From Cordilura impudica (taxonomy: Eukaryota > Arthropoda > Insecta > Diptera > Scathophagidae), in NCBI GenBank assembly GCA_963682025.1, contig OY821518.1, positions 37,037,059 to 37,101,058 of the forward strand: DNA of 64,000 bases, given 5' to 3'. This document shows, piece after piece, positions 10,881-22,949 of the stretch (within the stretch, counting starts at the first letter, position 1; every line of letters starts with the position of its first letter). The notes beneath the pieces are model-generated. The model did not search any database and had not been told where the DNA came from. It was given only the letters and a program-made list of their open reading frames with translations. Position numbers and translations under genes: made by a program.

Positions 10881-12780
10881 TATGTTCTTCAGATGACATA
10901 CTTTTTTCATGAAGTAATATATTAATCACACGGTGTTACGGAGTCTGTCAGACGTGAGCGTAACATTATAATAATAGGATGAAATTACTGACAATCTACT
11001 GATTTTTGGTACTGACTTTTATAAAACTATATAAAAAAGTCATCAGGTCTCATAAAGTTTATTGTTCTCGTATGTGAATGCATCAGAAAGTCAGCAGCTA
11101 CTCTGCATTTTTACTGAGTAGTCAGTCGCTGAGTTTTGCTTGTCTTTTTACTAAAAAAGAAAAAAAATATCTTATCCTCTCAAAGACTTATATATTTATT
11201 AACACGGTGAAAAAATGTGTTCAATTTGTTTTCTATTTTATTTTAATTAATTTAATTGTTTATTTTTTTTTCTATAGGGTAGTATCCACGAAAGGATTAC
11301 ATTGGTGTAGCATTTTATGCACGATTATTCATGAAAATGTCAAGATTATGGTTTAACACATTGTCGAATTTTTTTTTGACATGCAAGTTTGAACTTATTT
11401 GTTGGTTAAACTTAACTTTAACTTGTTGCAATATCAATTATAAATTTCACTGTCATAAATTTGATATGTTAAAATTAAAGCCACAGGATACAAAAATGAC
11501 AGAAAATGATTTTCTTTGTTGAATAGAATAAAATACAAATTTAGTTGTTCATACATACATACATTTATATTTATATTTCATTCATACATATGTACATACA
11601 TACATTTATGTATTAAAAATTATTGCTACAATAAATCTATATAAAGTCAAATCTAACTTATAGCAATGGTCATCAAACTTCATTGAATTTATGTTTTATT
11701 TTATGTTTAGAAATTTTAATTAAAACTGCTATTGACATACAGCTTCTATAATAAAAAAAAAAAACACATGTTTAATTGTTAAAAATATCGAACAAAGAGC
11801 AAGCATTGTTGAACAGATTTTAACATGTTGCAAATAATATGTATGTACACACATACTCGTACAAATATATCTAATTAATGACAAAGTGTATCTCAACATG
11901 ATAAAAATTAATTATTCCCAATGCAAACATTTTAATTATAGAACACATATGTAGGCTTCCCTTAGAAAGAATTAATTCAATTTGTAATTTTTTAACCTTA
12001 AGTCGGTCAGTAATCTATACGTATTGAAGTTTTCAACCACAATCGTTGGAAGTATGAAAAAATGTTTAATAAATTATGTGCAGTTATATAAAAGCAAGCG
12101 TATTCGATGCTATAGGCCCCATATAAATATTTCCTCTGATTGGTTTTCATGACCACCACAACAGCAAAGATCATATTTGGTTTATTAGATCATTTTGGAC
12201 CTCCACTCCATAAAATTTCCCTGAAAAAATTGTAGTTAAGTAATGAAATTAGTTATAATTTTATAAAGTATCGCTGAGTGTATGACGCTGTACGTTTTCG
12301 TATGATTATTAAATGCTCATAAGTCCACATATTAATTTTGTGATTTTAAATTTAATGCCTAGAATATTTACAATGATGCTTAAAATAAGATAATTGCAAA
12401 AATTTTAGGTATTTTTGTGCTTTTTTTAATTGGAAGAAATTTTGAAATGCAACGAGCATAAACATAAATATAACTAAAAAAATTCCTTTTCTTATTTACT
12501 CTTTGAATGAATAAATATAAAAAACGAATTTTTTGATACAAATTGAATGAAATCGAGATAGGTCGTATATCGTATATTGATAAGGGGTGAATATTTTGGG
12601 TAATTTTAAATATGGAAAAGTCAAAGATTCGTCGATTTGTACAATAATTTCGTCAATTTTCTCCAAAAAAGTGAATTAAAATCCACAAAAATTCATGAAA
12701 GCGCCTCCTGGCGGCTGTTAAAAATATAAATAAATGTGAAAAATGGATTTCGCGACCCAAAAAACCCCGCGGTATACACA
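10881..12780. other. AT-rich DNA, no gene seen
   Basis: No recognisable coding region. Short tandem CATA tracts lie at 11552-11610 and an A-run at 11750-11764. ORFs of 63-92 codons at 11078-11522 are low-complexity and match no family I know. Confidence 0.5.
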
Positions 12781-12799
12781 TTTTCAATAATTTTTTTTT

Positions 12800-12975
12800 A
12801 CATTTGAATGGAAAATATCATGAAAACATCTTGATCGAAATTTTGCCAAGCTCGAAAGTGATTTTAGAAGTATGGTTCCTAGGGCAAATCTATTTGCCAT
12901 AGCCCATAGTACCAGAATCGCGATGAACCCATGGAGTAAAAATAATTGACACACCCTAATGTATATGCACATGTT
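12800..12975. mobile_element. Solo arm of a TA-flanked MITE
   Basis: The segment AGTACCAGAATCGCGATGAA..CCCATGGAGTAAAAATAATTGA ends in CACACCCTAATGTATAT and matches the right arm of the MITE at 47590-47885. No convincing left arm is visible upstream, so this is a partial copy. Confidence 0.5.
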
Positions 12976-13130
12976 CTGTTGGTTATAAACATTTTCCGTT
13001 ATTTCGTTCCTCATCTATTTACTCTGGAGGATCCAAATTCAATAGCAAATTACTGAAGATTATGACGAATAATTTAAGCCTTAGTAGTGCGACCCATTCA
13101 GCCCATTACAGACAGGATAATGTTTTCAAC

Positions 13131-13286
13131 AGACAGACAGACGGACATCGCCAGATCGACTTCTCCTTTTATAAGAATAAGATAATACTTATTTGGAATA
13201 GGGTCTCCGGAATTTATTGTGGTGAGTTATGGACAGATTGACGAACTAATAAACACCCTCTGCACAGTGCTGTGGAGGGTATAAAA
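13131..13286 (-). mobile_element. DINE-1-like fragment (5' part)
   Basis: Reverse orientation: GACAGACAGACAGACGGACATCG core at the left; 5' tip as CACAGTGCTGTGGAGGGTATAAAA at the right. The pattern matches the 5' block of DINE-1 elements (TATACCC tip, then a CCGTCTGTC run) described in Drosophila. Confidence 0.55.
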
Positions 13287-13544
13287 TCTACCTTTTCTTA
13301 AACAGATAGTTGCATCATGTTTCAACAGGCGTGTTAGACATGCTACAATTAACCGGTAGTTGTGAAGCGCTCTGTGTCCTGGAACCTAGAAATATTTGTC
13401 TCAACTTATTCCAATATTTTCCATTTCGAGTAGAAAGTTTCATCGTTTTTGGTAGAAAAAGAACAAGAGATTTTGAAATCTATTCTTATATGAAGGCACT
13501 TCATTCATCAAGCAATCTAAACTCAAGCATATTTTTAAACCTGC

Positions 13545-13700
13545 GCGCCAGTGTAAAGAGGGTATATATATGTTTATCATTCGTTTGTAATAATTAGAAG
13601 AAAAATCTGAACCCCAAAAAATAAAAATATTCTTGATCTTTAAAAATGGATTTAACACAGCCATGTCCGTCTGTCCTCCTGTAGAAATCATGATCAAATC
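13545..13700 (+). mobile_element. DINE-1-like fragment (5' part)
   Basis: Carries AGAGGGTATATATATG, then CCCAAAAAATAAAAATATTCTTGATC, and then ATGTCCGTCTGTCC, the DINE-1 5' order. It is divergently oriented to the fragment at 13131-13286. Confidence 0.5.
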
Positions 13701-14417
13701 CTCTATAGTTCAGCTCAGTTGATCATTCTTAGGTAAAATGATACTCTCATAACCTGCGCAGGTTTCTGTTTAAAATCATCTAAATGTGTTCAATAGGTCC
13801 CAAGAATTCAATGAATGTTTGAAAATAATATGATTTTTCCGTTGTGCTTGGTTTTCTAAATTTATAAATTTGTGCATCATAGCAGTAATTGTTGTTGTTT
13901 TTGTTGTTACAGTCATGTTTCTAGTATATTCCTAATGAGTTCGTGTGTATTGTCATACTACACTTGTCATATTACCCACACTTTTTTAACGTTTTCTAGA
14001 AAAAATTCAAGAAATCTCATAAAAAAATAACAATCAAAATGTAAATTTTCTTAAAAAAAGTACTTGGTTATTTATAGAAAATGAAATAACTATTTATAAA
14101 TTTAAATAATTAAAAAAAAAATAAAAAAAAAATTAAATAAAAAAATTTTTCATATATTAATTCTTTTTTCAAGCTTTTGAAGTGTAACAAGGAAAATTAT
14201 TTGTTTATTATTTTCGCGGAACACTTGTTTTTTATTTATATCACCTGATGATTGCAAAATTCGGTCGAAATGTTGCGTCAAATAAAAAAATAAGAATTAT
14301 TAATAAAATTAAAAGATAAAAAAACTTTTTAGGTTGTTTTATTAAAAATCTATGACCCCAAGCTAAACAAATCAAATTAATTAAAAACTCAAAGGTCAAC
14401 TATACATACAAAATATA
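13701..14417. other. No gene; CTGATGA hairpin segment at 14240-14335
   Basis: AT-rich with a GTT run (13888-13906). At 14244-14275 the order CTGATGA, a wobble-paired stem (GATTGC..GGTC) and CGAAAT is followed by AATAAA-rich sequence. The layout resembles the arms of the insert at 9648-9950 and may be another copy of that element class. Confidence 0.4.
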
Positions 14418-14793
14418 TCTATAATATAAATAGGCTAGGGGATTTCTTGTGACGGATGTTTTGTTCTACCGTATTATCCCGATTTTGACCAAACTTATAT
14501 TATTTAAAAAGTATTTCTCTTTGGCCGTTTTGCAGAATTACATATTTTTAATTTTTTTCCTTTATTTTGAGTAAATTGCATTTAAAGTTGCTACTAACAC
14601 ATACATAAAATTATACAATGCTATGAGTGTGTTTATTAAATTTGTTAATGTGTTTGTAATAAAAATGAGTTTGTTTTTTGTGTTGATTTGTGAATTGGCT
14701 ATAATTGAATAGCGTACCTTTAGGGTCTTTATTTAATGAAAAAATAAAATTTCCAAAATTTGCACTCGAATTTCGAGGGCTGGAATCTGCTAG
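14418..14793 (+). mobile_element. Non-autonomous Helitron, family H copy 1
   Basis: A 376-bp copy with canonical Helitron ends: 5' TC (TCTATAATA..GGCTAGG) preceded by A, and 3' hairpin CTCGA-ATT-TCGAG (14765-14777), a 16-nt spacer and terminal CTAG followed by T. Insertion between A and T without target duplication fits rolling-circle transposition. There is no coding capacity, so a Rep/helicase would have to come from elsewhere. Confidence 0.85.
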
Positions 14794-15330
14794 TAAAAAT
14801 AAACGTTTACCAAATCCTATATAATCAGTTTTTCCATTAAGAACTCTAAACTGAAGCTTACATTGCACAGGTTTTTTCATTTGAAATCATTTTCAATTTT
14901 TTTATTTTAATTTTTTTTTTTTTTTTGTATACAACTTAGATTGTTTTATTGAATTCAAGAAATTTTTCTTAGAAAAACTGTCAGATAAGAAACTACAAGC
15001 ATTGTAAATATAGTTCCTATTAAATACGTTTAAAGGTTGTTATATATATATTCTTTCCCAGATTCTGATATTTTTCCGCAAATCTAACAAAAATTTTTTT
15101 CCGAAGTCTTGCAAAAAAAATCACTAGTTCTGGCAATCTTTACATAACAATAATACGCAAATATTATATTAAGTTCTCCTGCTCTCATATTACTGTTAGC
15201 AACACATTTAATTTTTAACAGATAACTCGGAAAATGTATACAAGAATTTGTTGTATAGTTTTTGCATTATTTTGTTTTGAAAATACCTCTATGGAACATT
15301 TTTGTTGTCATTTTGTGGGGAGTGAGAAAT
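14794..15330. other. AT-rich DNA, no gene seen
   Basis: Long T-run near 14905-14925. No coding or RNA feature recognised. Confidence 0.45.
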
Positions 15331-16064
15331 TCCAAGTCAGAGTGAAAGCACTAGCCAAGTATAGTTAAATCTCAAAAGGATTTGGAGTTCTGAGGTCAAC
15401 AATTTTTTCTTTATGACTTTTATATATTTTGCTTATCTCGATGTTGCTTGCTTAGTTTTTCAGCCATGTCTCAAGAACCTTTCATATTTTTTCTCATTTC
15501 ATTCTACAGCAAAATTTAAACGCTAAGGCTTAAATAAATATTTGTTGTTTGCCGTCAAATGCGAAAAAATATAAATAAAAAACACATAAATTTTTCAATT
15601 AATTAAAATTGAGATAAAAGTTCTCAAATATATTTATTTAAATTTTACCTTTTTGTACAAAAATGATGTAGAGAAGAAAAAGTCGTAGGTTTCTCGTAGT
15701 GGTACGGTGAAAAGCCGATAAGAGACTAGACTAATTATTATGAGTTAAGGATGTAAGAGGGTGACAAACAATGTTTACAAGTACCGTTAACGGTTCTACT
15801 ATTTACAATCTGTGTAAAAACTCCTAACAAAGATGTTAAAAAGGGGAGTTAAATAGAATTTAACTAGTTATTAACCCAAAAAGGGGTCACCGTTTAAAAA
15901 TGTTATAAATTGAAGAATATATACAAAATTAAGTATTTGTGTTTAAACATTTGTTATTAATATATCCATGTAAAAAAAATATAATAAAAATACTGATATA
16001 TCTTTGACTTTTTATTAAAAATATCAATCATACGTGACTTCTCTTCTACTGTACTAATAAATAA

Positions 16065-16432
16065 CTAGCAGATTCCAGCGCTCGAAATTCGAGTGCAATT
16101 TCTAGGCGGCTTTATTTTTCATCTTAGCCAATTCACAAACCAACACTTTTATGGTTCATTATTATTTGAATAAAGATAAAAAATTCATTAACAAACACAC
16201 TAACTAATTTAATAAACACACACACATAGCATATGCATAATTTTATGTACGTGTTAGTAGCAACTTTAAATGCAATTTTCGCAAAATAAAGGAAACATTT
16301 ATAAATCTGTAAATCTGCAAAACGGCTAAAAAGAAATACCTTCCCAGTAATATGCGTTTGGTAAAAATCGGGATAAAATGGTAGAACAAAACGGCGGTCA
16401 CATCAAATCGCCTAGCCTATTAATGTTATAGA
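16065..16432 (-). mobile_element. Non-autonomous Helitron, family H copy 2
   Basis: A 368-bp reverse copy. Terminal CTAG appears at 16065-16068 and the hairpin CTCGA-AAT-TCGAG at 16080-16093; the 5' TC is the GA at 16431-16432. It is flanked by A and T in element orientation, exactly as for copy 1. Confidence 0.85.
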
Positions 16433-16442
16433 TCAAACCCAT

Positions 16443-16762
16443 AAAAAAAAAGTTTTTATTAAAACTATTTCTTTCCTTATGCATATGAGTTTTGAATCTC
16501 TCCGTGACTGTGCGTGACTTTGCCTGATTATTTTAAAATTAATCTTTGATCACAACGAGTCTATGGACCAAGGTTCAGATTGATTGGATGAGGGGAAATA
16601 GCGTTTAAAGGCTCCGTGACTGTGCGTGACTACCCCATAATTTATCTATAGTCACAACAAGATTATGGTCCAAGTTTCAGATTAATTGTATGAGGGGACT
16701 GAGGTTACCCCATGGCAGACAGATAAACAGAGAGTATGAGTTAAAGGAAAGAGTTTAAAAAT
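16443..16762 (+). mobile_element. Tandem-repeat element E, two-unit copy
   Basis: Begins TTTTTATTAAAACTATTTC..CTTATGCATATGAGTTTT, continues with two units of CTCCGTGACTGTGCGTGACT..CAAGTTTCAGATT..GATGAGGGGA, and ends with CAGACAGATAAACAGAGAGT..GAGTTAAAGGAAAGA. Start and end match the copies at 24515-25184 and 38709-39382. Non-coding; class unknown. Confidence 0.65.
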
Positions 16763-17050
16763 AATGGTGTTCAATAAATTTATTTTAAAAAAGGAGAAAA
16801 ATTTTAATTTTTGGAAGATTTCATTTAATAAAATTAGTCCAGCTTGATTTGTTTAAGAACGAAATGAGAAATATCAATGGTTCTTGAGTTATAGCTGAAA
16901 AGCTGAGCAAATTAACATGAAGATAAGGAAAATGTATAACAGGTCATAAAAGCAATTTGAGCTGAAAATGCCAAACTCTGAGAACGCCAAAACCTCTAGA
17001 GATTTTATTATTCTGGCCTAGTACTTTCAACCTGACTTGATTATTTTGAT

Positions 17051-17232
17051 ATTTATTTCTACTACAAATTTTTAGGAGAGTTCCCAAAAATTGTTTAGGT
17101 GTATGTAAATATATATTAATATCAGTATGAAAAGATGAATTTTAGTTCTCTAAAACAAATTTAATGATTTCCAAAACTATTAATGTCCATTTTTGAGTCC
17201 ACATACACCTACTTTAGCCTCTTATATGCATT

Positions 17233-17312
<80 letters not shown>

Positions 17313-18079
17313 TTTAATTAAAAATATCTTGGCATCTTTAAACTAACATATTTCCAATTAATTCACATAAAACTATTAGAGATTTGTTTTTTTTAATGGT
17401 TAATATCTAAATATTTTACTGATATATGGCCAAAAAAAATTGCCATATTTTTTTTTTTTTAAATATCAAATAAATTTTGAACTCTCAAAATATTTTAAAT
17501 TACGATGCTTTACTTTTACATATTTCTCGAAGGGATCTTAATAGTATTTCTATTTTGTTAATTATGTTAATGTTAATTTGTATGAAAAAGAACCTTACAT
17601 GGCGAAATCCATACATGCAACTTTTGTTTTAATAAACACCAACTTTTGAAAATTTTTTCATAAAAAGATTGTATAAATTTATAATTTAATGTTCAAATTA
17701 GAAAAACGTTGTAAGCTGTTGCTATGATATTTATTTTTGAACATGGAAGCAATAGAATATATAATTAAAATCAGTACACCAAATGCAAAATATATAATAT
17801 CTTACGTCATAATACAAAACTACCATCAAAGGTATAATATTGCTTACAGTTCGACGTCGTAACATAACCCAACCAACATTAATAAACTCAATAATAGCGC
17901 CAGAAAATATTCACTGCTAAAGTTCCTATAATTTGATATACATAAGTATATAAAAAAAATGTTTCACAATATTGCATAAAACTATTGTTGGCGCGAAAAA
18001 TTGATTTATTGGAGAAACTTTTTTTCGAAATTTTCAAATTTGATAAATTCCACTTACTTCTGCAATTTATCGAATCTTT
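17051..18079. other. No gene; (TA)n tract at 17236-17302
   Basis: A 67-bp TA dinucleotide tract with two breaks that make it locally palindromic lies within otherwise featureless AT-rich DNA. ORFs of under 70 codons on both strands (17888-18191) are unconvincing. Confidence 0.5.
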
Positions 18080-18330
18080 TAATTTACCCTTCACCACTGT
18101 GCTTAGTGGGTATACATCAGCATGTCATTCCATTTTATGGCATTTGAAACATTTTTTGCGACCCCTGTATAAATATTATATATATTCTTGATCCTTATAA
18201 AACTCGATATAACGATGTCTGTCTGGCTGTCTGTCTGTCTGTTGAAATCACTTACATACGCCAAATGAATCATATACATGGGCAAAATTAGGATGATGTT
18301 GTTTACCATAATTTAACCAGGTTGACACTG
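18080..18330 (+). mobile_element. DINE-1-like fragment (5' part)
   Basis: Reads TACCCTTCACCACTGTGCTT with AGTGGGTATA, then GCGACCCCTGTATAAATATT..ATTCTTGATCCTTATAA, and then GATGTCTGTCTGGCTGTCTG. This is the block order of DINE-1 5' ends. The 3' end is not identifiable. Confidence 0.65.
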
Positions 18331-18669
18331 AATTTGCCGAATAACCGAGGAATGACGTACGAAAATATAAAGATACTCCGATAAAATTTGATATAAAAAA
18401 TTAAGAATAGTGAAAATATTTTTACGTCAAACCATTTGCATAAACCTTTTAATTGCTTATTGTTATTTTGTTATTTTTACATGTGAACGAATAGTTTATT
18501 GAGGAGCGTACGAGAATAACAAGATTGTTATGCTCTCACTCTCTTTATACAAACAAAAATGTAATTTTATGTAGTCACATTTATGCTTATTGCATGTAGT
18601 AATTGCTTTCAAATAAAATAAAGCCAAAGGACCCACAATTTTTGTTAATTATAATTATCAGTGATATCT
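18331..18669. other. AT-rich DNA, no gene seen
   Basis: Nothing recognised; it may include the decayed body of the preceding repeat. Confidence 0.4.
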
Positions 18670-19400
18670 ACTAAACTATAAATTATTATATGATATTATT
18701 ATCTATATACATACATATAAAAAAGCGAAAGCATGTGTGTTTTTTTGAATCTTATGAGAAATTGTAACAGGCTCTAACTCCATGTCTGGAAGGAATTATG
18801 CGCTATAATTTTTATGATATTTTAATTTGAATAATATGAAAGGATCAGCCTTGATACTTTGTACGACTCTATCCGATAGCAATGTTGGTAGTTTGACTAA
18901 TGGTACCCCCAATACAGACCAATACAAAGTAAATATTAAATAGCATATACCTACATTACTGTAATAGTGGGAGTATTGGGTCTTTGCGGAAGCCCATAAA
19001 CTATTCATGTGATTAGTCGGAGAAAAATAGGCATAATCGGAGCAGTGAACGTAACACCGTCCATACAATTTAAATAAATAATATCATAACTGGAAGAGAG
19101 AATAAGTGGGCGTGGCAGCTCTTTTAGAAAAAAATATGAAGTACTATGAAAACAGCAGTCTTAAAACTTTTGACAAGTACATCTATTATCAAAGTGAGTA
19201 GTTAAGGTTTGAACAAAATAATCACGACGAGCACTTTTCCCCAACAATGGAAACAAGCTAAAATTCTGCCGGTACAGAAGTCAGCCACTGAATATCGTCC
19301 TATAGCTACTTTACCTTATTTGTGGAAGGCATAGAATTAGTGGGCGTGGCACCTATGTTACAAAAAAATCATGTGAGTCCGATCGCAGGTGATATGTGTA
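18670..19400 (-). mobile_element. Degenerate retroposon with GTGGGCGTGGC blocks
   Basis: Starts with TATACATACATATAAAAAAGCGAAAGC, the look of an insect retroposon tail in reverse, and holds two AGTGGGCGTGGCA blocks (19097 and 19337), the reverse complement of the TGCCACGCCCA blocks at 56530-57400. A reverse-transcriptase scrap sits between them. I infer a decayed non-autonomous retroposon. Confidence 0.4.
19212..19331 (+). pseudogene. LINE reverse-transcriptase scrap
   Basis: About 40 codons translate to STFPQQWKQAKILPVQKS followed by ATEYRPIATLPYLWKA and a stop. This is the N-terminal RT segment (pattern FP..WK.AKI.PV.K....YRPI..LP.L.K) of jockey/CR1-type elements. Everything up- and downstream is lost. 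It is on the strand opposite to the other two LINE relics in the window. Confidence 0.75.
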
Positions 19401-19529
19401 AACATCTTGTAATTAAAGATTTTTTTATAGCACTTACTTAAAATCAAACAGAAAGCGTATCACTTATAGCAATAAACTGCAGGGGCTCTGTTAATACAAA
19501 AATATTTATTATTATCTATTATTTTAACC

Positions 19530-20395
19530 GGTTAATTTTTAATTTTTCGTTTTTTATTTTTTATTTTTAATTTTTCCTTTTTTCATTTTTCGTTTTTCAT
19601 TTTTAATTTTTCTTTTTTCATTTTTCATTTTTTATTTTTCATTCTTTATTTTTCATTTTTTATATTTAATTTTTTATTTTTCAATTTATATATTTATATT
19701 TTAATTTTTTATTTTTCATTATTCATTTTTAAGTTTAGTTTTTCATTTTTCATTTCTTATTTTTCATGTTTTATTTTTAATTTTTTATTTTTCATTTTTA
19801 TTTTTTTTTCGTTTTTCATTTTTCAATTTTCGTTTTTCATTTTTTATTTTTCATTTTTTATTTTTCATTTATTTTTTATTTTTTATTTTTCATTTTTTAT
19901 TTTTCATTTTTATTCTTAATTTTTATTTTTAATGTTTTTTTTCATGTTTCATTTTTCGTTTTTCATTTTTTATTTTTCATTATACGTTTTTCATTTTTCA
20001 TTTTTAGTTTTTTATTTTTCGTTTTCAATTTTTTATTATTCGTTTTTCATTTTTAATTTTTTATTTTTCATTTTTCATCTTTCATTTTTTATTTTTTATT
20101 TTTTATTTTTAATTTTTTTATTTTTCATTTTTTATATTTCATTTTTCATTATTCATTTTTAGTTTTTAGTTTTTCGTTTTTTATTTTTCATTTTTTATTT
20201 TTCATGTCTCATGTTTTATTTTTCATTTTTTTTTTTTTTCATTTTTAATTTCCATTTTTCATTTTTAATTTTTTGTTTTTCATTTTTCATTTTTTATTTT
20301 TAATTTTTCGTTTTTCATTTTAAATTTTTTTTTTATTTTTCATCTTTCATTTTTTATTTTTCATTTTTTTTTTCATTTTTTATTTTTCATATCAA
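19530..20395. repeat. T-rich minisatellite (TTTTTCATTT-type)
   Basis: About 865 bp of irregular copies of TTTTTCATTTTTTATTTTTCA-like units with TTTTCGTTTTTCA variants. It continues on the right into a unique flank (20395-20520) that is shared with the array at 41700-44245. Confidence 0.8.
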
Positions 20396-20520
20396 AATTT
20401 TTTCACCAATACCATCACATTTTGTCTTACGAATCACATGTTACGCTCACATCTTACGCTCACATGTTACGCTGTTTTTGAAATTTACCCCCCTGCGCGT
20501 ATAGATGTTTACACATCAAA
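20396..20520 (+). repeat. Flank shared by both T-rich arrays
   Basis: Contains CAAAATTTTTTCACCAATAC, three GTTACGC/CTTACGC blocks, a C-run (20490-20494) and a small hairpin GATGT-TTAC-ACATC. The same order recurs at 44255-44312 and, after an insertion, at 45130-45190. The arrays are therefore parts of one dispersed element. Confidence 0.6.
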
Positions 20521-21641
20521 AACTGCACTTTACATCCTCCTTTTTGTCGATCTTCCATCCAAAATGTTTGTGTGGTTGCGAGTATGTTTAACTAGTATAT
20601 TACAGATATTACGAGTACATTACTTGTATTGCCAAAAATTCTAATGTGTTACTATTAAACAGAAGTTTTCCAAACCAATACAATTTTTGTACTATTTAGA
20701 ATTGCATTAAAGCACTTATTTCTCACTTCATATTGACTCATATTTTAACTAATGGACTGGTTGTTTTACTTCATTATAGACAATAGAAAAAAAAAATATA
20801 TATATATATATCGAACTAAACAACAAATTGTGCATATGTCTTTTGAATAATTCTTTGAATTAATACCGCCAAAAATACATTTTCATGTGTTACATTATTA
20901 TTGCATACAAAAACACACACTCCACTACAATATTTGTACACAAACCAGCACTTGTTCATTATAAAACAGACATCCATAATATTACGAGAATGAGTACATT
21001 ACAATGCAATCAATTTGGTGGAAAATACTTTATGCCAAACTAAACACAGCTACATAAAACAAAAAAAAGATGAATTGAAAATTTCAGAATTGAAAATGGA
21101 ATTTTAAGTGTGGTAAATGCATCAAATGCTCATATTTGTTCGTAATTTCATATGTTCGAAAATAAATGTAGATATGGACAACTCATCGGACTAATTTACA
21201 TTAGGCTTATTCAACAATAAATTAACCAAGGAGATTTTGTTAGGAAAAATTTAAAAATAAAAAAAATTATTGGAAAGCAAATAAATTTTTAAATATGCAG
21301 AACATATATTGCTGTATTATAAATAGTTAGCTTTGGATATAAAAACATTGCTAAGGGCATAAATCATTTTATTTGTCAAACTGCGTAAACTGCAATATAA
21401 TTAACTAGAAGTTTTCTAAAAGTTTTGATTTCTTCTAAACAATACGATTGCCTATTGTTTCAAATTTTAGTTGCCCGCTTCAGCAAAATCTTTTTCGAAT
21501 ATATCATTTTTAGAGCTTGGAAGCACAAAATAGTCACAAAATAGTAAAACTAAAACCAAAATTAAATCCAAAAAAAAAAAAAAAAAAAAAAAAAAAACAT
21601 TTTCAAAATTTCAATAATTCTCATCTTTAAAAAAAATATAT
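20521..21641. other. No gene; poly(A) run at 21570-21597
   Basis: AT-rich, with a 28-bp A-run and a short TA tract (20798-20810). No coding region or RNA gene recognised. Confidence 0.45.
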
Positions 21642-22697
21642 ATGAGGCATTTCATGTCAAGTGATCCAATTTTTGAAACCGATGTCTTCCGATCGGGATG
21701 AAATTTACACCAAGGTTAGACCTATTGGATAGTAATTTAGACACAACAAGATAAGTCCAGAACTCTCTGAGTCTTTCACCGAATTGTCCCAAATAGTTTA
21801 GATAGCTATTTCTTCAGTCGTTCGGAAAAAAAATTTAAAAAAAACAAAATTTTTTTGACTGTTTTTTTTTTTGGAAATTCAAAAATTTTTTTGAATTTTT
21901 TTTTAAAAAAGGCAATTTTTTTTTTTTTTGCTCAAAAGAAAGCTTGGGTTTTTTCTTTAAGAGCTTTTTGGTCACATTGTTTTGTAACTCAAGACAATGG
22001 TTTTTCAATTTTTTGCATATGCACTATTTTGAATTTTTTCAGTTTTGTGTGTAAGTGTTTCTAAAACCTTACAAATAAAACTTATACTGAGAAACTAGAC
22101 AAATTAAAGTTTCCGACAGTATGTAACATACCTTACTAAAATTTAATTTCTTCGATACTGTAATAGCCGCAATATCTTAACCTCAGGAAAAAAAGTCACT
22201 GTTTCTACAGAAATGTTGAAAAATTATTTTTTTTATTTATTTGTAATCTATAATAGTAAGAGGCTAGGCGATTTCTTGTGACTTATGTTTTGTTGCATTT
22301 AAATTTGCTAATAACACATACATAAAATTATACAATGCTATGGGTGTGCTTATTAAATTCGTTAATGTGCTTTTTTTGTGTTGATTTGCGAATTGGCTAT
22401 AATTGATTAGCATACCTTTAGCAAAAAAAAATCAAAAAATTTTTTTTTGTATTTTTTTAATTTTATTTCCCAAAGACTGAAGAAATAGCTATCTAAACTT
22501 TTTGGGACAAATTTTGCTAAGAACAATAGGTGAAAAGTTACATGGATGACCCCCTATAACTCAGAGAGTTCTGGACCGATCTTATTGAAAAATTGTGTCT
22601 AAGCTACTATCTAATAGCACTAACTTTGGTGCAAATTTCATCCCGATAGGAAGACATCGGTTTCAAAAGTTGGGTCACTTGACATGAAACGCCCCAT
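21642..22697. mobile_element. Long-TIR element, ORF-less relative of 31826-34597
   Basis: Ends ATG(A/G)GGC(A/G)TTTCATGTCAAG in inverted orientation. The arms carry AAACCGATGTCTTCCGATCG, GGATGAAATTT(A/G)CACC and TTTAGATAGCTATTTCTTCA. The left arm extends far inward and ends near 22230 at a GTTGAAAAATTATTTTT block also found just inside the right arm of the larger element. A Helitron (22247-22421) is nested here. No coding capacity. Confidence 0.8.
22247..22421 (+). mobile_element. Helitron family H copy 3, truncated
   Basis: Keeps the 5' TC end (A before TCTATAATAG..GGCTAGGCG) but lacks about 120 bp in the middle and all of the 3' hairpin/CTAG end. It stops at CATACCTTTAG, where the sequence of the host TIR element resumes. 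Confidence 0.75.
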
Positions 22698-22949
22698 ACA
22701 TATTTTTTTCTGTTAAAGGAAGAGATGAAATATTTGGCGATAGTCATGAATGTTTTTGGAATTCATAAAGGGGAATATGAATTCTAATGAATGAATATTA
22801 TTGACAATTTTTTCAGATTTTTGAAAGGTCAGTACTATGTCACAGAAATCAATATTATGCAAAATATTAGGTAATGAAATATTTTGTAAATGCTATACCA
22901 TAATCTAAAAAGTATTTTTTATTTGTTTAAATTATGTTAAGCCTTGCGA

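Larger units (their letters stand above)
15331..17050. mobile_element. Divergent inverted-repeat element with nested insertions
   Basis: The segment 15340-15515 (for example TTTTTCAGCCATGTCTCAAG) is related, with clear divergence, to the reverse complement of 16840-17050 (TTTTCAGCTATAACTCAAG, then ATTTCTCATTTCGTTCT). The arms enclose a reverse Helitron (16065-16432) and a tandem-repeat element (16443-16762). I infer an old foldback or TIR element used as a landing site. No transposase frame is visible. Confidence 0.45.

Noticed and set aside
13310..13597. 95-codon plus-strand ORF beginning MHHVSTGVLDML
   Set aside because: Overlaps a minus-strand ORF and a DINE-1-like fragment; no family motif or codon evidence.
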